DNA of 64,000 nt from Pseudomonas sp. GR 6-02 (GCF_001655615.1 NZ_CP011567.1:5651001-5715000); one strand, 5' to 3'. Shown: positions 29,165 to 39,713, counted from the stretch's first letter. Notes: generated from the sequence alone by a model not told the origin. Translations and numbers: made by a program.

Positions 29165-29881
29165 TTACACCACCATCGACACCGCCAACGGCAGGAACAC
29201 CGCCGTGGCCACGCCCATCAGACTCATCGCCAGCGCCGCGAAGGCGCCGCACTCCTCACTTTCCTGCATGGCCACCGCCGTGCCGACCGCATGGGCGGTC
29301 ATGCCCAGAGCCATACCGCGGGCCTCCGGGCTGTGGACACCGAGACGAGTCAAAAGACTCGGCCCGAAGATCGCTCCGATCACCCCGGTAATCAACACGA
29401 ACACCGCCGCCAGCGCCGCGACGCCACCAATCTGCTCCGCCACCAGCATGGCAATCGGCGAGGTAACCGACTTGGGGGCCATGGTCATCAGGATCATGTG
29501 TTCGGCGCCGAACCACCAACCCAGCAGCACCCCCATGCCCGTGGCGACCACGCCACCTATCACCAGAGTAGTAAATATCGGCCAGAACAACTGTCGAATC
29601 CGCCGCAGGTTGAGGTACAGCGGCACCGCCAGCGCAACGGTGGCCGGCCCGAGCAAGATACTGAGGATCTCGGTGCTCTTGCGGTACTCAACGTAGCTCA
29701 GGCCGCAACTGACCAGCACGCCGATGACCAACAGCATGGAGACCAGCACCGGTTGCAGAAAAATCCAGCGGGTTTTCTCGAACGCCGCCAGCACCAATTG
29801 ATACGCGCCCAGCGTAATGCCGATGCCGAACAGCGGATGATGAATCACCGACGCCCAGGCGCCGTGCCAATCGAACATCAT
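29165..29881 (-). CDS. lrgB: LrgB/CidB-family membrane protein
   Basis: A 238-residue polytopic protein with seven to eight hydrophobic segments and the LrgB family sequence (LLGPATVALAVPLYLN, LAPKSVTSPIAML as MAPKSVTSPIAMLVAEQIGG, GVHSPEARGMALGMTAHAVGTA). LrgAB/CidAB pairs were described as holin/antiholin-like and, more recently, as transporters of small metabolites such as pyruvate; the substrate here is unknown. Overlaps the upstream lrgA by 4 bp. Confidence 0.92.
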   Translation of the reverse strand: MMFDWHGAWASVIHHPLFGIGITLGAYQLVLAAFEKTRWIFLQPVLVSMLLVIGVLVSCGLSYVEYRKSTEILSILLGPATVALAVPLYLNLRRIRQLFWPIFTTLVIGGVVATGMGVLLGWWFGAEHMILMTMAPKSVTSPIAMLVAEQIGGVAALAAVFVLITGVIGAIFGPSLLTRLGVHSPEARGMALGMTAHAVGTAVAMQESEECGAFAALAMSLMGVATAVFLPLAVSMVV

Positions 29882-30240
29882 TGGCTGTCCTCGGAATGGG
29901 CGTGACGCTTGACCAGGCGCTGCATCAGCACCCCGGCGAAGGCCATCGACAGCACCAACGACAACACCAGCGCACCGGTGATCGCCCAGAAATCCGCGGC
30001 AATGTCAGTGGCGTAGACCATCACGCCCACGGCCGGCGGCACCAGCAGCAACGGCAAATAACGCAGCAGGCTGCTGGCCGCAAGGTTCAGCGGTTCGCCG
30101 ACTTGACCGCGGCTGATCAGATACCCCAGTAGCAACAGCAGGCCAATGATCGGCCCCGGCAGCACCGGCAAAAACAGATGATTGAGGGCTGTGCCGAGCA
30201 ATTGAAACAGCACCAGCCAGGTCAGGCCACGTAACAACAT
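29878..30240 (-). CDS. lrgA: CidA/LrgA-family membrane protein
   Basis: A 120-residue membrane protein with four hydrophobic segments; family landmarks are LPGPIIGLLLLLGYL and LLFVPPAVG-like LLLVPPAVGVMVY. Its stop overlaps the lrgB start by 4 bp, so the pair is translationally coupled. Function as for LrgB: export or uptake of a small molecule, or control of autolysis. Confidence 0.92.
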   Translation of the reverse strand: MLLRGLTWLVLFQLLGTALNHLFLPVLPGPIIGLLLLLGYLISRGQVGEPLNLAASSLLRYLPLLLVPPAVGVMVYATDIAADFWAITGALVLSLVLSMAFAGVLMQRLVKRHAHSEDSQ

Positions 30241-30428
30241 CCATCCTCTCCCGCGCTCTCCCCCACCAAGAAGGGGCCCGACATTATAAGCACGCTATGA
30301 GTCGGCATTCGCCAAAAGCATGGTCAGTTGACCGGAGCAATTTGTCATGTTGATCTAAAGTGGTTCGCAGGGAGGTCAAGCCCCCCACTCGAAAAACTAT
30401 AAATCCGATGAACCCAAGGAGAGTCTCA

Positions 30429-30884
30429 ATGCCCTATGTTCCAGTTGCAGAGCTCAAAGATTATGTCGGCAAGGAACTCGGATGTTCCCAATGGCTCACC
30501 ATCGACCAGGAACGCATCAACCTGTTCGCAGAAGCCACAGGCGATTATCAGTTCATCCATGTCGACCCGGTCAAAGCCGCGCAAACGCCTTTTGGCAGCA
30601 CCATCGCCCATGGTTTCCTGTCGTTGTCGCTGATCCCCAAACTGATGGAAGACATCCTCATCCTGCCCGAAGGCGCGAAGATGGTGGTCAACTATGGCCT
30701 GGACAGCGTGCGTTTCATCCAGCCTGTGAAGGTTAATTCCAGGGTTCGACTCAAGGTCGACATGAACGACGTCACCGAGAAGAAACCCGGCCAATGGCTG
30801 CTCAAGGCCACCGCTACGCTTGAAATCGAAGGATCGGACAAACCGGCCTATATCGCCGAGCCATTGTCCCTCTGCTTCGTCTGA
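30429..30884 (+). CDS. MaoC-family (R)-enoyl-CoA hydratase-like protein
   Basis: A 151-residue single hot-dog domain. The MaoC catalytic motif FAEATGDYQFIHVDPVKA (D and H) and the following FGSTIAHGFLSLSL are intact. Such enzymes hydrate trans-2-enoyl-CoA to (R)-3-hydroxyacyl-CoA; NodN-like members have broader roles. The ATG at 30429 has a strong ribosome-binding site (AAGGAGA); the frame continues 23 codons upstream but that part is not typical. Monocistronic by position, divergent from lrgA. Confidence 0.9.
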   Translation: MPYVPVAELKDYVGKELGCSQWLTIDQERINLFAEATGDYQFIHVDPVKAAQTPFGSTIAHGFLSLSLIPKLMEDILILPEGAKMVVNYGLDSVRFIQPVKVNSRVRLKVDMNDVTEKKPGQWLLKATATLEIEGSDKPAYIAEPLSLCFV

Positions 30885-30999
30885 CACATGCCTGATTGCG
30901 AAGCAGCTCATGCTGTTTCGCGCTGTGTCTGTGCCGTGTCTCTATAAATGCGACACATAGCTGCGGCATACTCCGTCGCCTAATTGCCCGGATCCCGCT

Positions 31000-32715
31000 A
31001 TGCGCTCACTTGCACTCCTTGCCCTGACCCTGATGCTCACCGCTTGCGGCGATGGCGAATCGCTGTTGCCCCCCGACGCCCGCCTGCCGGATGGCGGACG
31101 CTATCGTGGTGATCTGGTCAACGGCCTGCTGCAAGGCGAGGGTCGCATCGATTACCCGAACGGCAGCTGGTATGCCGGTCACTTCGACAAAGGCCAATGG
31201 CATGGCCAGGGCGAATGGCACGGCAGCAACGGCGAGGTCTATCGCGGGCAGTTCCAGCAGGGGCTGTTCGACGGCCAGGGCACGCTGACCACCACCGGCA
31301 GCAGCTACACCGGCGGTTTCAAGGCCGGTCGACGGGACGGTGAAGGCACCCTCAAAGAAAACGCCATGACCTATCGCGGCGAATTCAAGGCCGACCAATA
31401 TTCAGGGCTCGGTCGTCTGGAACTCGAAGACGGCAGCCAGTACCAGGGTCAGTTCGCCCACGGCAAACCCAACGGCGAAGGCCAGCGCAGCGATGCCAGC
31501 GGCAATCAGTTCACCGGGCACTTCGTCGATGGCCAACTGGAAGGCAACGGTACTTTCAACAGCGCCGATGGCGATATCTACGTCGGTGGGTTCAAGAACA
31601 ATCAATTGCATGGCAAGGGCCGCTACGAAAACGCCGATGGCGATGTCTGGATCGGTCAGTTCAAGGAAGGCGTGCTGAACGGCAAGGGCGAGTTGATCGG
31701 CGCCGATGGCAGTCATTACATCGGTCAGTTCAGCGACTGGCGTTTTACCGGTCAGGGCCGCTTGAACCTGGCCGATGGCAGTTTCTATATCGGTCAGTTC
31801 GACGGCGACAACTATCAGGGCAAAGGCACGTTGGTGCTGACCGATGGCACAGTGCTGAGCGGCACCTGGATCAACAGCCAGCGCGTGCGCGACGCCGACG
31901 GCAAGCTGCTGCCCGACACCCTGGAACTCGGCTTGCTGGCCCAGGGCCGCTTGCTCGACGAAGCACTGGCCAACGTGCCGGCCTCGACTCCGGCGGTCGA
32001 ACTGTACACCTTGACCCTGGGCGGTGACGGCAAGCAGAGCGTGTTCCTGCGCGAATCCGACTACGTCGCCAACATGCTCGCCAGCCGTTTCGGCGCTTTC
32101 GGCCAGATTCGCCTGGTCAACCATCGCGACCACCTCGGCGACCGGCCGATGGCCACCCGGGAAAACCTGCGCCGCGCCGCCCAGACCCTGGCCGAGCGCA
32201 GTGGTCCGGAGGACTTGCTGTTCATTTACCTGACCAGCCATGGCTCCAGTGAACACGAGCTGGTACTCGACCAGCCACGCATGGAGCTGGCCGACCTGCC
32301 GGCCGACGAACTCGCCGCCGTCCTCGCGCCCCTGAAGAAGCGCGACAAGATTATCGTGATTTCGTCCTGTTATTCCGGCGGCTTCATCCCTGCCCTCAAG
32401 GATGAACACACCCTGATCATGACCGCCTCGCGCGCCGACCGGGTGTCCTTCGGGTGCTCGGAAGAAGCCAACTTCACCTATTTCGGCGACGCACTGTTCG
32501 CCCAGGCGCTGAACCAGACCGACGATCTGGAGCAAGCCTTCAAACGGGCCAGCGCCACCGTGGCCGAGCGTGAGCTGGCCGACAGCTTCGAAGCCTCCGA
32601 ACCACAGATCTGGGCGCCGAAAGCCGTGCTTGCCCATTGGCAATTGTTACGCAAGCAGCAGGCACGAAAGGCATTGCAAAGTGTCTCTATCAGCAAGGAT
32701 GAAAAGAGCAACTAA
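31000..32715 (+). CDS. MORN-repeat C13-family cysteine peptidase lipoprotein
   Basis: A 571-residue lipoprotein (lipobox LTAC, C at residue 16). Residues about 28-290 hold some twelve MORN-type repeats of about 23 residues with the Y-x-G-x-F core (for example VYRGQFQQGLFDGQG). Residues about 335-550 form a peptidase C13 (legumain-like, caspase-fold) domain; the catalytic dyad is H414 (LTSHGSSEHE) and C457 (SSCYSGGF). Substrates are unknown. Both domain assignments are clear from motifs; lipid anchoring places the enzyme in the periplasm or at the outer membrane. Confidence 0.93.
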   Translation: MRSLALLALTLMLTACGDGESLLPPDARLPDGGRYRGDLVNGLLQGEGRIDYPNGSWYAGHFDKGQWHGQGEWHGSNGEVYRGQFQQGLFDGQGTLTTTGSSYTGGFKAGRRDGEGTLKENAMTYRGEFKADQYSGLGRLELEDGSQYQGQFAHGKPNGEGQRSDASGNQFTGHFVDGQLEGNGTFNSADGDIYVGGFKNNQLHGKGRYENADGDVWIGQFKEGVLNGKGELIGADGSHYIGQFSDWRFTGQGRLNLADGSFYIGQFDGDNYQGKGTLVLTDGTVLSGTWINSQRVRDADGKLLPDTLELGLLAQGRLLDEALANVPASTPAVELYTLTLGGDGKQSVFLRESDYVANMLASRFGAFGQIRLVNHRDHLGDRPMATRENLRRAAQTLAERSGPEDLLFIYLTSHGSSEHELVLDQPRMELADLPADELAAVLAPLKKRDKIIVISSCYSGGFIPALKDEHTLIMTASRADRVSFGCSEEANFTYFGDALFAQALNQTDDLEQAFKRASATVAERELADSFEASEPQIWAPKAVLAHWQLLRKQQARKALQSVSISKDEKSN

Positions 32716-32742
32716 GCTGAACAGTATCAAGGGGGAATAACT

Positions 32743-33384
32743 ATGTACTTGACGCCTCAGCATGTATTGCTTGCCGGAGCTACCGGGTTAACCGGTGAAC
32801 ATTTGCTTGACCGTCTGCTCAACGAGCCAACGATCGCACGCGTATTGGCCCCCTCACGCCGGCCACTGGCCGAACATCCTCACCTGGAAAACCCGGTCGG
32901 TGACCCGACTGTGTTTCTGCCGCAATTGAACGGTCGCGTCGACGTCGCCTACTGCTGCCTTGGCACCACGATCAAGCAAGCCGGCTCCGAGGAAGCGTTT
33001 CGCGCGGTGGACCTGGACATGGTCGTGGCCTTCGCCAAACGTGCCCGGGAAATGGGCGCACGGCACCTGATCGTGATCAGTGCCTTGGGGGCCGACCGCA
33101 GATCGCCGATTTTCTATAACCGGGTTAAAGGTGAGATGGAACACGCATTGCGCGCGCAGAATTGGCCGCAGCTGACCATCTGCCGGCCTTCGCTGTTGCT
33201 CGGCGATCGCGCCGAGCCGCGACTGGCCGAACGGGTTGCCGGTCCGTTGTCGAAATTGATTCCGGGCAAATACCACGGCATCGAAGCCTGCCAACTGGCC
33301 CGCGCCATGTGGCGCCTGGCGCTGGAAGAACAGGATGGCGTACGGATTGTCGAGTCGGATGAATTGCGCAAGTTAGGCAAGTAA
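32743..33384 (+). CDS. NAD(P)-binding oxidoreductase, atypical SDR
   Basis: A 213-residue Rossmann-fold protein with the nucleotide-binding [18 protein letters not shown] at residues about 7-24 and [26 protein letters not shown], which contains the Tyr-xxx-Lys (YNRVK). It resembles the HTATIP2/NAD(P)H-binding group of atypical short-chain dehydrogenases. No substrate can be deduced. It starts 27 bp after the C13 gene and may be co-transcribed with it. Confidence 0.87.
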   Translation: MYLTPQHVLLAGATGLTGEHLLDRLLNEPTIARVLAPSRRPLAEHPHLENPVGDPTVFLPQLNGRVDVAYCCLGTTIKQAGSEEAFRAVDLDMVVAFAKRAREMGARHLIVISALGADRRSPIFYNRVKGEMEHALRAQNWPQLTICRPSLLLGDRAEPRLAERVAGPLSKLIPGKYHGIEACQLARAMWRLALEEQDGVRIVESDELRKLGK

Positions 33385-33403
33385 TCCAGCAGCGCCCGCG
33401 AAT

Positions 33404-33420
33404 AGAGCGCGAAGCGCTCT
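33404..33420. terminator. short hairpin between convergent genes
   Basis: AGAGCGC (33404-33410) pairs with GCGCTCT (33414-33420) over a three-base loop, directly before the stop of the minus-strand YceK gene. Plausible bidirectional terminator for that gene and the oxidoreductase. Confidence 0.5.
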
Positions 33421-33421
33421 T

Positions 33422-33709
33422 CTATAATCCGCCGGTCGCCTGAAACCCAACACCTAAAACCGTCAACAACGACAACGGCAACAGCAGTGTGTCGAGCAAA
33501 GCACTGGCCGGCAGATCAACACCGGGATAACTCGGCGCTTCTGCGCCAAATCTGTCCATGGCGCAGCACCCGCCGTTCATTGCATACAAATCCAGACGCG
33601 TCCCCGAATACACCACCGGTGCCCCGGGTTTGGCGGCATCGAGGGTGCGCGCCGTGGCGCAGCCCGCCAGTTGCACCGCCAGCAGAATGATCAGCAGCCT
33701 ATTCATCAC
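33422..33709 (-). CDS. YceK/YidQ-family lipoprotein
   Basis: A 95-residue lipoprotein: signal [14 protein letters not shown] with lipobox LAGC, then the DUF1375 segments [15 protein letters not shown] and [18 protein letters not shown]. Function unknown. It overlaps the ubiX stop by 11 bp (a second ATG three bases in reduces this to 8), so it is read with mpl and ubiX. The mpl-ubiX-yceK order is as in P. aeruginosa. Confidence 0.87.
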   Translation of the reverse strand: MMNRLLIILLAVQLAGCATARTLDAAKPGAPVVYSGTRLDLYAMNGGCCAMDRFGAEAPSYPGVDLPASALLDTLLLPLSLLTVLGVGFQATGGL

Positions 33710-34331
33710 TGCTCAAATGGTGCTCGCCCCAACGCGGTAGCATGTCTTGCGGAATGTTCAGCAGATTGAGAATTCGCGCCACGACGAAGTCGATCAAGTC
33801 ATCAATGGTTTGCGGCTGATGATAGAAGCCTGGCGATGCCGGCAGAATCGTCACACCCATGTTCGACAGCTTGAGCATATTTTCCAGATGAATGCTCGAA
33901 TACGGCGCCTCGCGCGGTACCAGAATCAGCTGGCGGCGCTCCTTCAACGTCACGTCGGCCGCCCGCTCGATCAAGTTGTTGCAGGCCCCGGTCGCGATCG
34001 CCGACAAGGTCCCGGTGGAACACGGCACCACCACCATCGCCGCTGGCGAGCCGGAGCCCGAAGCCACCGGCGACATCCAGTCTTCCTTGCCGTACACCCG
34101 AATCTGCCCGGCGGCGGCACCGGTGTATTCAGTGAGGAAGGCTTGCATCATCTGCGGCTTGGAGGGCAGCGAGACATCGGTCTCGGTGGCCATCACCAGT
34201 TGCGCGGCCTTGGAAATCAGGAAGTGCACCTCGCGGTCTTCACGCACCAGGCAGTCGAGCAGGCGCAAGCCGTACTGGGCGCCCGAAGCGCCGGTCATCG
34301 CCAGCGTGATGCGTTCCGGACCATTGTTCAT
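33699..34331 (-). CDS. ubiX: flavin prenyltransferase UbiX
   Basis: Makes prenylated FMN, the cofactor of UbiD-type decarboxylases in ubiquinone synthesis. The 210-residue protein has [19 protein letters not shown] at the N-terminus, [34 protein letters not shown] and [19 protein letters not shown], all diagnostic. The ATG at 34331 overlaps the mpl stop (ATGA); the long frame upstream is out-of-frame mpl sequence. UbiD is not in this window. Confidence 0.96.
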   Translation of the reverse strand: MNNGPERITLAMTGASGAQYGLRLLDCLVREDREVHFLISKAAQLVMATETDVSLPSKPQMMQAFLTEYTGAAAGQIRVYGKEDWMSPVASGSGSPAAMVVVPCSTGTLSAIATGACNNLIERAADVTLKERRQLILVPREAPYSSIHLENMLKLSNMGVTILPASPGFYHQPQTIDDLIDFVVARILNLLNIPQDMLPRWGEHHLSSDE

Positions 34332-35677
34332 TGCAGCGCCTCGGCCAGTTTGCCGTGCAGGCCACCGAAGCCGCCGTTGCTCATGATTACCACGTGAGTG
34401 CCGGGTTGGGCCTGGCTCTTCACGCGCTCGATGATGCCTTCCAGCGAATCGCTGACAATCGACGGCACGGTGCACAACGCCGCCGTGGCGCCCAGGTCCC
34501 AACCGAGGTTGGCCGGCGAATACCAGATCACCTGATCGGCATCGACCACGCTTTCCGGCAAGCCATCGCGGTGAGCACCGAGCTTCATGGAGTTGGAGCG
34601 CGGCTCGATGATCGCGATCAGCGGCGCATCGCCGATGCGCTTGCGCAAACCGTCGAGGGTGGTGGCGATGGCAGTCGGGTGGTGGGCGAAGTCGTCGTAA
34701 ATGGTGATGCCACGGACTTCCGCAACTTTTTCCATCCGGCGCTTCACGCTTTTGAACGCGCTCAGTGCCGCAATGCCCATCGACGGCACGACGCCGACGT
34801 GACGCGCGGCGGCCAAGGTGGCCAAGGCGTTGGCGACGTTGTGCTGACCGGTCATGTCCCACTCGACCACGCCTTGAGCCACGCCTTCGAACATCACTTC
34901 GAACTTCGAGCCATCTTCACTGAGCAGTTTGACCTGCCATTGACCGCCGGCGCCGGTGGTTTGCACCGGAGTCCAGCAGCCCATCTCGATCACGCGCTGC
35001 AAGGCCGGCTCGGTGGTCGGATGGATCACCAGGCCTTCGCTCGAAATGGTCCGCACCAAATGGTGGAACTGTCGCTCGATGGCCGCCAGATCAGGGAAGA
35101 TGTCCGCGTGATCGAACTCCAGATTGTTCAGGATCGCCGTGCGCGGGCGGTAGTGAACGAACTTGGAGCGCTTGTCGAAGAATGCGCTGTCGTATTCGTC
35201 GGCTTCAATCACGAAGAACGGCGTATCGCCCAGACGCGCCGACACCGAGAAATTCTGCGGCACGCCGCCGATCAGGAAACCCGGGCTCATGCCGGCGTGT
35301 TCCAGGACCCAGGCGAGCATGCTGCTGGTAGTGGTTTTGCCATGCGTGCCGGCAACCGCCAGCACCCAGCGGCCTTGCAGCACGTGATCGGCCAGCCATT
35401 GCGGGCCGGAGACGTACGGCAGGCCTTTGTTCAACACGTACTCGACCGCCGGGTTGCCGCGGGACATGGCATTGCCGATCACCACCAGGTCCGGGGCCGG
35501 ATCGAGCTGCGCCGGGTCGTAACCTTGCGTCAACTCAATGCCCTGGGCTTGCAGCTGAGTGCTCATCGGCGGATAGACGTTGGCATCGGAGCCGGTCACA
35601 TGATGGCCTAGCTCTTTGGCCAGAACCGCCATCGAACCCATGAAAGTGCCGCAAATACCAAGAATATGAATGTGCAT
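34328..35677 (-). CDS. mpl: UDP-N-acetylmuramate:tripeptide ligase
   Basis: Mur-ligase-family enzyme that joins the recycled tripeptide L-Ala-gamma-D-Glu-meso-DAP to UDP-MurNAc. The 449-residue protein starts [15 protein letters not shown], has the P-loop [17 protein letters not shown] and the Mur motif [15 protein letters not shown]. It uses peptides freed by recycling enzymes such as LdcA, also encoded in this window. The start at 35677 is preferred over 35731. Overlaps ubiX by 4 bp. Confidence 0.97.
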   Translation of the reverse strand: MHIHILGICGTFMGSMAVLAKELGHHVTGSDANVYPPMSTQLQAQGIELTQGYDPAQLDPAPDLVVIGNAMSRGNPAVEYVLNKGLPYVSGPQWLADHVLQGRWVLAVAGTHGKTTTSSMLAWVLEHAGMSPGFLIGGVPQNFSVSARLGDTPFFVIEADEYDSAFFDKRSKFVHYRPRTAILNNLEFDHADIFPDLAAIERQFHHLVRTISSEGLVIHPTTEPALQRVIEMGCWTPVQTTGAGGQWQVKLLSEDGSKFEVMFEGVAQGVVEWDMTGQHNVANALATLAAARHVGVVPSMGIAALSAFKSVKRRMEKVAEVRGITIYDDFAHHPTAIATTLDGLRKRIGDAPLIAIIEPRSNSMKLGAHRDGLPESVVDADQVIWYSPANLGWDLGATAALCTVPSIVSDSLEGIIERVKSQAQPGTHVVIMSNGGFGGLHGKLAEALQ

Positions 35678-35776
35678 AGTCGACCTCGTAAAACATGGCC
35701 GCAGGTTAGCGTAGGGAGGGGAAAATCGCACTCTTTAGCTGAACGTGACACAACCGCCTGGCTGATCGAGCGCATT

Positions 35777-35815
35777 TTTTTGTGGCTGAGGGAGCAAGCC
35801 CCCTCGCCACAAAAA
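35777..35815 (-). terminator. REP-derived hairpin after eatR
   Basis: TTTTTGTGGC (35777-35786) pairs with GCCACAAAAA (35806-35815) around a GAGGG/CCCTC inner stem. It is a shortened relative of the tgtggcgagggag repeat and lies 4 bp past the eatR stop, with T-runs in both directions, so it probably acts as a terminator. Confidence 0.7.
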
Positions 35816-35818
35816 CGG

Positions 35819-37732
35819 CTATCGGGCGATGCCGTGTTTGCGCAGCTTCCGGTAGAGGGTATTGCGGCTCACGCCCAACTGTTCGGCGGTGTGGGTCATG
35901 TGCCAGCGCTGCTGTTCCAGTGCGTTGAGCAACGCCAACCGCTCGGCATCGTCCAGCGGATACTCGGACGGCGCTTCAATCGTCGCCACCGTCACCGGCC
36001 GGACCTGACGAATCATCGCCGGCAAATCTTCCAGCCCGATCCGACCGCCGTCACACAACGCCGCCAGGGTCCGCAGCACATTGCGCAACTGCCGCACGTT
36101 CCCCGGCCAGGCAAAATCCAGCAAGGCCTGCCGCGCCGCTGCATCAATCAATACCGTCTCCCCGCCCGCCTCTTCGGCCAACAGAAAGTCGAGCAGCTGT
36201 GATTTATCCGTGCGCTCGCGCAACGCTGGCAATGCGACTTCCAGCCCATTGAGCCGGTAATACAAATCCTCGCGGAAACTGCCGTCCTGCACCCTTTCGA
36301 GCAGGTTACGGTGAGTGGCGCTGATGATCCGCACATTGACCGATTCCGGCTCGCCGCCAATCGGCACCACCTGACGGTCTTCCAGCACCCTTAATAGCCG
36401 GGTCTGCATGCTCAGCGGCATGTCACCGATTTCATCCAGGAATAAAGTTCCGCCATCGGCCTGCTGCAACTTGCCACGCATGCCCTCCTTGCGGGCACCG
36501 GTGAAGCTGCCGCCGCGATAGCCGAACAACTCGCTTTCGATCAGGCTTTCGGGGATCGCCGCGCAATTGAGGGCGACGAACGATTTTTCCGCCCGTTGAC
36601 TGGCCTGATGCACGGCCTTGGCGAAAGCCTCCTTGCCTGAGCCGGTTTCGCCGTTGATCAGCAACGGCACGTCCCGTTCGAACACCCGCAAGGCCTTGCG
36701 GAAGTCTTCCTGCAACGCGGCATCGCCCAGGCAAATACCCGACAGCCGTGGACGCTCGGCCACTGCCGGGCTTTGCACCACCGGTGCAGGAATGCTGCGC
36801 GGCTGCCCACGCAATACAGCAAACAGCCGCCGCCCGTCGCGGGTGCGCAACGGCCAACTGGCGCTGGCATTGGCGCTCGCGCGGCCGAGCAACTCATTCA
36901 GCGAGCAGTCGAAAAACGCCTCCACCGGCTGGCCCAACAGGCCGCCACGAATATGCCCCAGCAAATTCAGCGCACTCTGATTGACCGCACAGATCCGCCC
37001 TTCCCCATCAAACGCCAGCAGCCCTTCGCTGAACAGCCCGACGGATTCGGCCTGCAAGTGAAAACGCAGTAGCCATTGATTGTCGAAGTAACGCAGGAAA
37101 TAACAGCTCTCGATCATCTTCGCCGACAGATTGACCAGGGCCATGGTGTGAAACTGGCTCTGCCGCGAAACCTCATGACGCGCCGAAGACACGTCAAGCA
37201 CCGCCAACAGTTCACCATGAGGGTCGAACACCGGGCTTGCCGAGCAGGTCAGGCCGGTGTGGCGGCCACGAAAGTGTTCGTCCTGGTGAATGGTCAGGGA
37301 CTGGCGCTCCACCAGGCAGGTGCCGATGCCGTTGGTACCTTCGCAGGCTTCGCTCCAGTCGGCGCCAAGCCAAAGGCCTGCGCGTTCGAAAATCTTCCGT
37401 TCGGCGGGCGCGGTGACGCAGTTGAGGATCACCCCGCGAGCGTCGGTCAGCAACACTGCGTGGCCGGCGCCGGAGAGTTGCTGGTGGAGGCTGGTCATTT
37501 CGTTGCCGGCGATCTGCAGCACTTGCTGCAAACGTTCGCGGCTTTCCAGGAGACGGCCATGCTCCAGCACCGTCGGCGCCATGGTCAGGGCCGGGTCGAG
37601 GTGATAGTCCTCAAGGCAACGCAGCCAGGAGCGGGCAATAGACGGATCGCTGCCGGGACCGTGCAGGTGGGACTTACCCTGGGTCACGGTCAACACTTGC
37701 TGGGCATGGCGACTCAAATGGTTGTCGTGCAT
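35819..37732 (-). CDS. eatR: sigma-54 enhancer-binding activator of ethanolamine catabolism
   Basis: A 637-residue bacterial enhancer-binding protein, AcoR-like. Order: N-terminal GAF-type sensor (about 60-190; [20 protein letters not shown]), PAS-like region (about 215-310), AAA+ domain with Walker [13 protein letters not shown] and Walker [14 protein letters not shown], and a C-terminal Fis helix-turn-helix ([21 protein letters not shown]). The sigma-54 contact loop reads GSFTGA rather than GAFTGA, a common variant. Divergent from exaC and its -24/-12 promoter; in P. aeruginosa the orthologue (PA4021) activates ethanolamine use with RpoN. Confidence 0.92.
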   Translation of the reverse strand: MHDNHLSRHAQQVLTVTQGKSHLHGPGSDPSIARSWLRCLEDYHLDPALTMAPTVLEHGRLLESRERLQQVLQIAGNEMTSLHQQLSGAGHAVLLTDARGVILNCVTAPAERKIFERAGLWLGADWSEACEGTNGIGTCLVERQSLTIHQDEHFRGRHTGLTCSASPVFDPHGELLAVLDVSSARHEVSRQSQFHTMALVNLSAKMIESCYFLRYFDNQWLLRFHLQAESVGLFSEGLLAFDGEGRICAVNQSALNLLGHIRGGLLGQPVEAFFDCSLNELLGRASANASASWPLRTRDGRRLFAVLRGQPRSIPAPVVQSPAVAERPRLSGICLGDAALQEDFRKALRVFERDVPLLINGETGSGKEAFAKAVHQASQRAEKSFVALNCAAIPESLIESELFGYRGGSFTGARKEGMRGKLQQADGGTLFLDEIGDMPLSMQTRLLRVLEDRQVVPIGGEPESVNVRIISATHRNLLERVQDGSFREDLYYRLNGLEVALPALRERTDKSQLLDFLLAEEAGGETVLIDAAARQALLDFAWPGNVRQLRNVLRTLAALCDGGRIGLEDLPAMIRQVRPVTVATIEAPSEYPLDDAERLALLNALEQQRWHMTHTAEQLGVSRNTLYRKLRKHGIAR

Positions 37733-37791
37733 TTCTTATTATTCTCCCAGAGGGCTGTGCTGAACCCTCTTTAAGGGGCTGGCACATACCT

Positions 37792-37903
37792 TGTGGCGAG
37801 GGAGCTTGCTCCCGCTCGAGTGCGAAGCGCTCGCCAAAAATCATGACCGGCAGACATTTCTGGACTGCTTCGCAGCCAAGCGGGAGCAAGCTCCCTCGCC
37901 ACA
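37792..37903. repeat. REP-like inverted pair (family A, copy 3)
   Basis: Arms 37792-37816 and 37879-37903 are perfect 25-bp reverse complements apart from flanks, the same unit as at 1510. It lies in the 452-bp eatR-exaC gap, between the eatR start and the predicted activator site. Confidence 0.9.
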
Positions 37904-37998
37904 GAGGATTACCTGTGGGCCATTTGAGGCCCAGCATCCTCCAGCCATCGACGCATTGCAATGCTGACAAGACCCATCGGTCACAGGCTGTGCCACAA

Positions 37999-38029
37999 GC
38001 GGTACAAAGTGTCACACGGGTTGTACCGC
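37999..38029. promoter_or_regulatory. candidate EatR upstream activating site
   Basis: GCGGTACAA (37999-38007) and TTGTACCGC (38021-38029) form a perfect 9-bp inverted repeat with 13-bp spacing. Direct variants of TGTsACA lie within and beside it (gtgccaca 37990, gtgtcaca 38009, cgtcaca 38033). It is about 75-105 bp upstream of the -24 element, the normal distance for an enhancer-binding protein. Binding by EatR is inferred. Confidence 0.65.
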
Positions 38030-38102
38030 AAGCGTCACAAGCACCGCCCAGCCGTCCGACAAAAAATACACAAGCCCTTGATTTAACTGACTTGCGAGGC
38101 GG

Positions 38103-38118
38103 TGGCCCAACCTTTGCT
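38103..38118 (+). promoter_or_regulatory. sigma-54 (-24/-12) promoter of exaC
   Basis: TGGCCCAACCTTTGCT fits the sigma-54 consensus TGGCACG-N4-TTGCW: GG and GC are exactly 10 bp apart. Initiation would be about 12 bp downstream of the GC, leaving a leader of about 55 nt before the exaC ATG. The divergent EBP gene supports it. Confidence 0.8.
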
Positions 38119-38184
38119 CTACGCTTGTTACCGCGCTCTGGCGCGTCCTCCCTTATAAGCACAAAAGCCAAGGAGAAACCCATC

Positions 38185-39705
38185 ATGCGTTACGCTCACC
38201 CCGGTACTGAAGGCGCTATCGTTTCGTTCAAGAGCAAATACGGTAACTACATCGGCGGCGAGTTCGTCGCGCCTGTCAAAGGTCAGTACTTCACCAATAC
38301 TTCGCCGGTCAACGGCCAACCGATTGCCGAATTCCCGCGCTCCACTGCCGAAGACATCGAAAAAGCCCTGGACGCCGCCCATGCCGCCGCCGATGCCTGG
38401 GGCGCCACGTCCGCCCAGGCACGCTCGCTGGTGCTGCTGAAAATCGCCGATCGCATCGAACAGAACCTGGAACTGCTGGCGATCACCGAATCCTGGGACA
38501 ACGGCAAGGCCGTGCGTGAAACCCTCAACGCCGACATCCCGCTGGCCGCCGACCATTTCCGCTATTTCGCCGGTTGCATTCGCGCCCAGGAAGGCAGCGC
38601 CGCCGAGATCGACGGCAATACCGTGGCCTATCACATCCATGAACCGCTGGGCGTGGTCGGGCAGATCATCCCGTGGAACTTCCCGATTCTGATGGCCGCC
38701 TGGAAACTCGCTCCGGCCCTGGCCGCCGGTAACTGCATTGTCCTCAAACCTGCCGAGCAAACCCCGCTGGGCATTACTGTGCTGATGGAGCTGATCGGCG
38801 ACCTGCTGCCACCTGGCGTGCTCAACGTGGTGCAAGGCTTCGGCAAAGAAGCCGGTGAAGCCCTGGCCACCAGCAAACGCATCGCCAAGATCGCCTTCAC
38901 CGGTTCGACTCCAGTCGGCTCGCACATCATGAAATGCGCCGCCGAAAACATCATTCCATCCACCGTGGAGCTGGGAGGCAAGTCGCCGAATATCTTCTTC
39001 GAAGACGTCATGCAGGCCGAACCGTCCTTCATCGAGAAAGCCGCTGAAGGTCTGGTGCTGGCATTCTTCAACCAGGGCGAAGTTTGCACCTGCCCGTCCC
39101 GCGCCCTGGTACAGGAGTCGATCTACGACGAGTTCATGGAAGTTGTCATGAAAAAAGTCCTGCAGATCAAGCGTGGCGACCCGCTGGACACCGACACCAT
39201 GGTCGGCGCCCAGGCGTCCGAGCAGCAATTCGACAAAATCCTTTCGTACCTGGACATCGCCAAGGGCGAAGGCGCCGAGCTGCTGACCGGTGGCAAGGTG
39301 GAAAAACTCGAGGGCAGCCTGGCGACCGGGTATTACATCCAGCCGACCCTGCTCAAGGGCACCAACAAAATGCGCGTGTTCCAGGAAGAAATCTTTGGCC
39401 CGGTGGTGAGCATCACCACCTTCAAGGACGAAGCCGAGGCCCTGGCCATCGCCAACGACACCGAGTTCGGCCTGGGTGCCGGCCTCTGGACCCGCGACAT
39501 CAACCGCGCCTACCGCGTGGGCCGCGCCATCAAGGCCGGTCGCGTGTGGACCAACTGCTACCACCTGTACCCGGCACATGCCGCGTTCGGTGGTTACAAA
39601 AAGTCCGGCGTCGGCCGTGAAACCCACAAAATGATGCTCGATCACTATCAGCAGACCAAAAACCTGCTGGTGAGCTACGACATCAACCCGTTGGGCTTCT
39701 TCTAA
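38185..39705 (+). CDS. exaC: NAD-dependent acetaldehyde/aldehyde dehydrogenase
   Basis: Oxidises the acetaldehyde released by ethanolamine ammonia-lyase to acetate. The 506-residue protein has the ALDH motifs [20 protein letters not shown], the general-base VELGGKSPN and the catalytic cysteine in [12 protein letters not shown], and the C-terminal [24 protein letters not shown] of the ExaC/AcoD group. The ATG at 38185 ([10 protein letters not shown]) follows AAGGAGA; the open frame extends far upstream across the promoter. First gene under sigma-54 control. Confidence 0.95.
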   Translation: MRYAHPGTEGAIVSFKSKYGNYIGGEFVAPVKGQYFTNTSPVNGQPIAEFPRSTAEDIEKALDAAHAAADAWGATSAQARSLVLLKIADRIEQNLELLAITESWDNGKAVRETLNADIPLAADHFRYFAGCIRAQEGSAAEIDGNTVAYHIHEPLGVVGQIIPWNFPILMAAWKLAPALAAGNCIVLKPAEQTPLGITVLMELIGDLLPPGVLNVVQGFGKEAGEALATSKRIAKIAFTGSTPVGSHIMKCAAENIIPSTVELGGKSPNIFFEDVMQAEPSFIEKAAEGLVLAFFNQGEVCTCPSRALVQESIYDEFMEVVMKKVLQIKRGDPLDTDTMVGAQASEQQFDKILSYLDIAKGEGAELLTGGKVEKLEGSLATGYYIQPTLLKGTNKMRVFQEEIFGPVVSITTFKDEAEALAIANDTEFGLGAGLWTRDINRAYRVGRAIKAGRVWTNCYHLYPAHAAFGGYKKSGVGRETHKMMLDHYQQTKNLLVSYDINPLGFF

Positions 39706-39713
39706 AAACCGGG

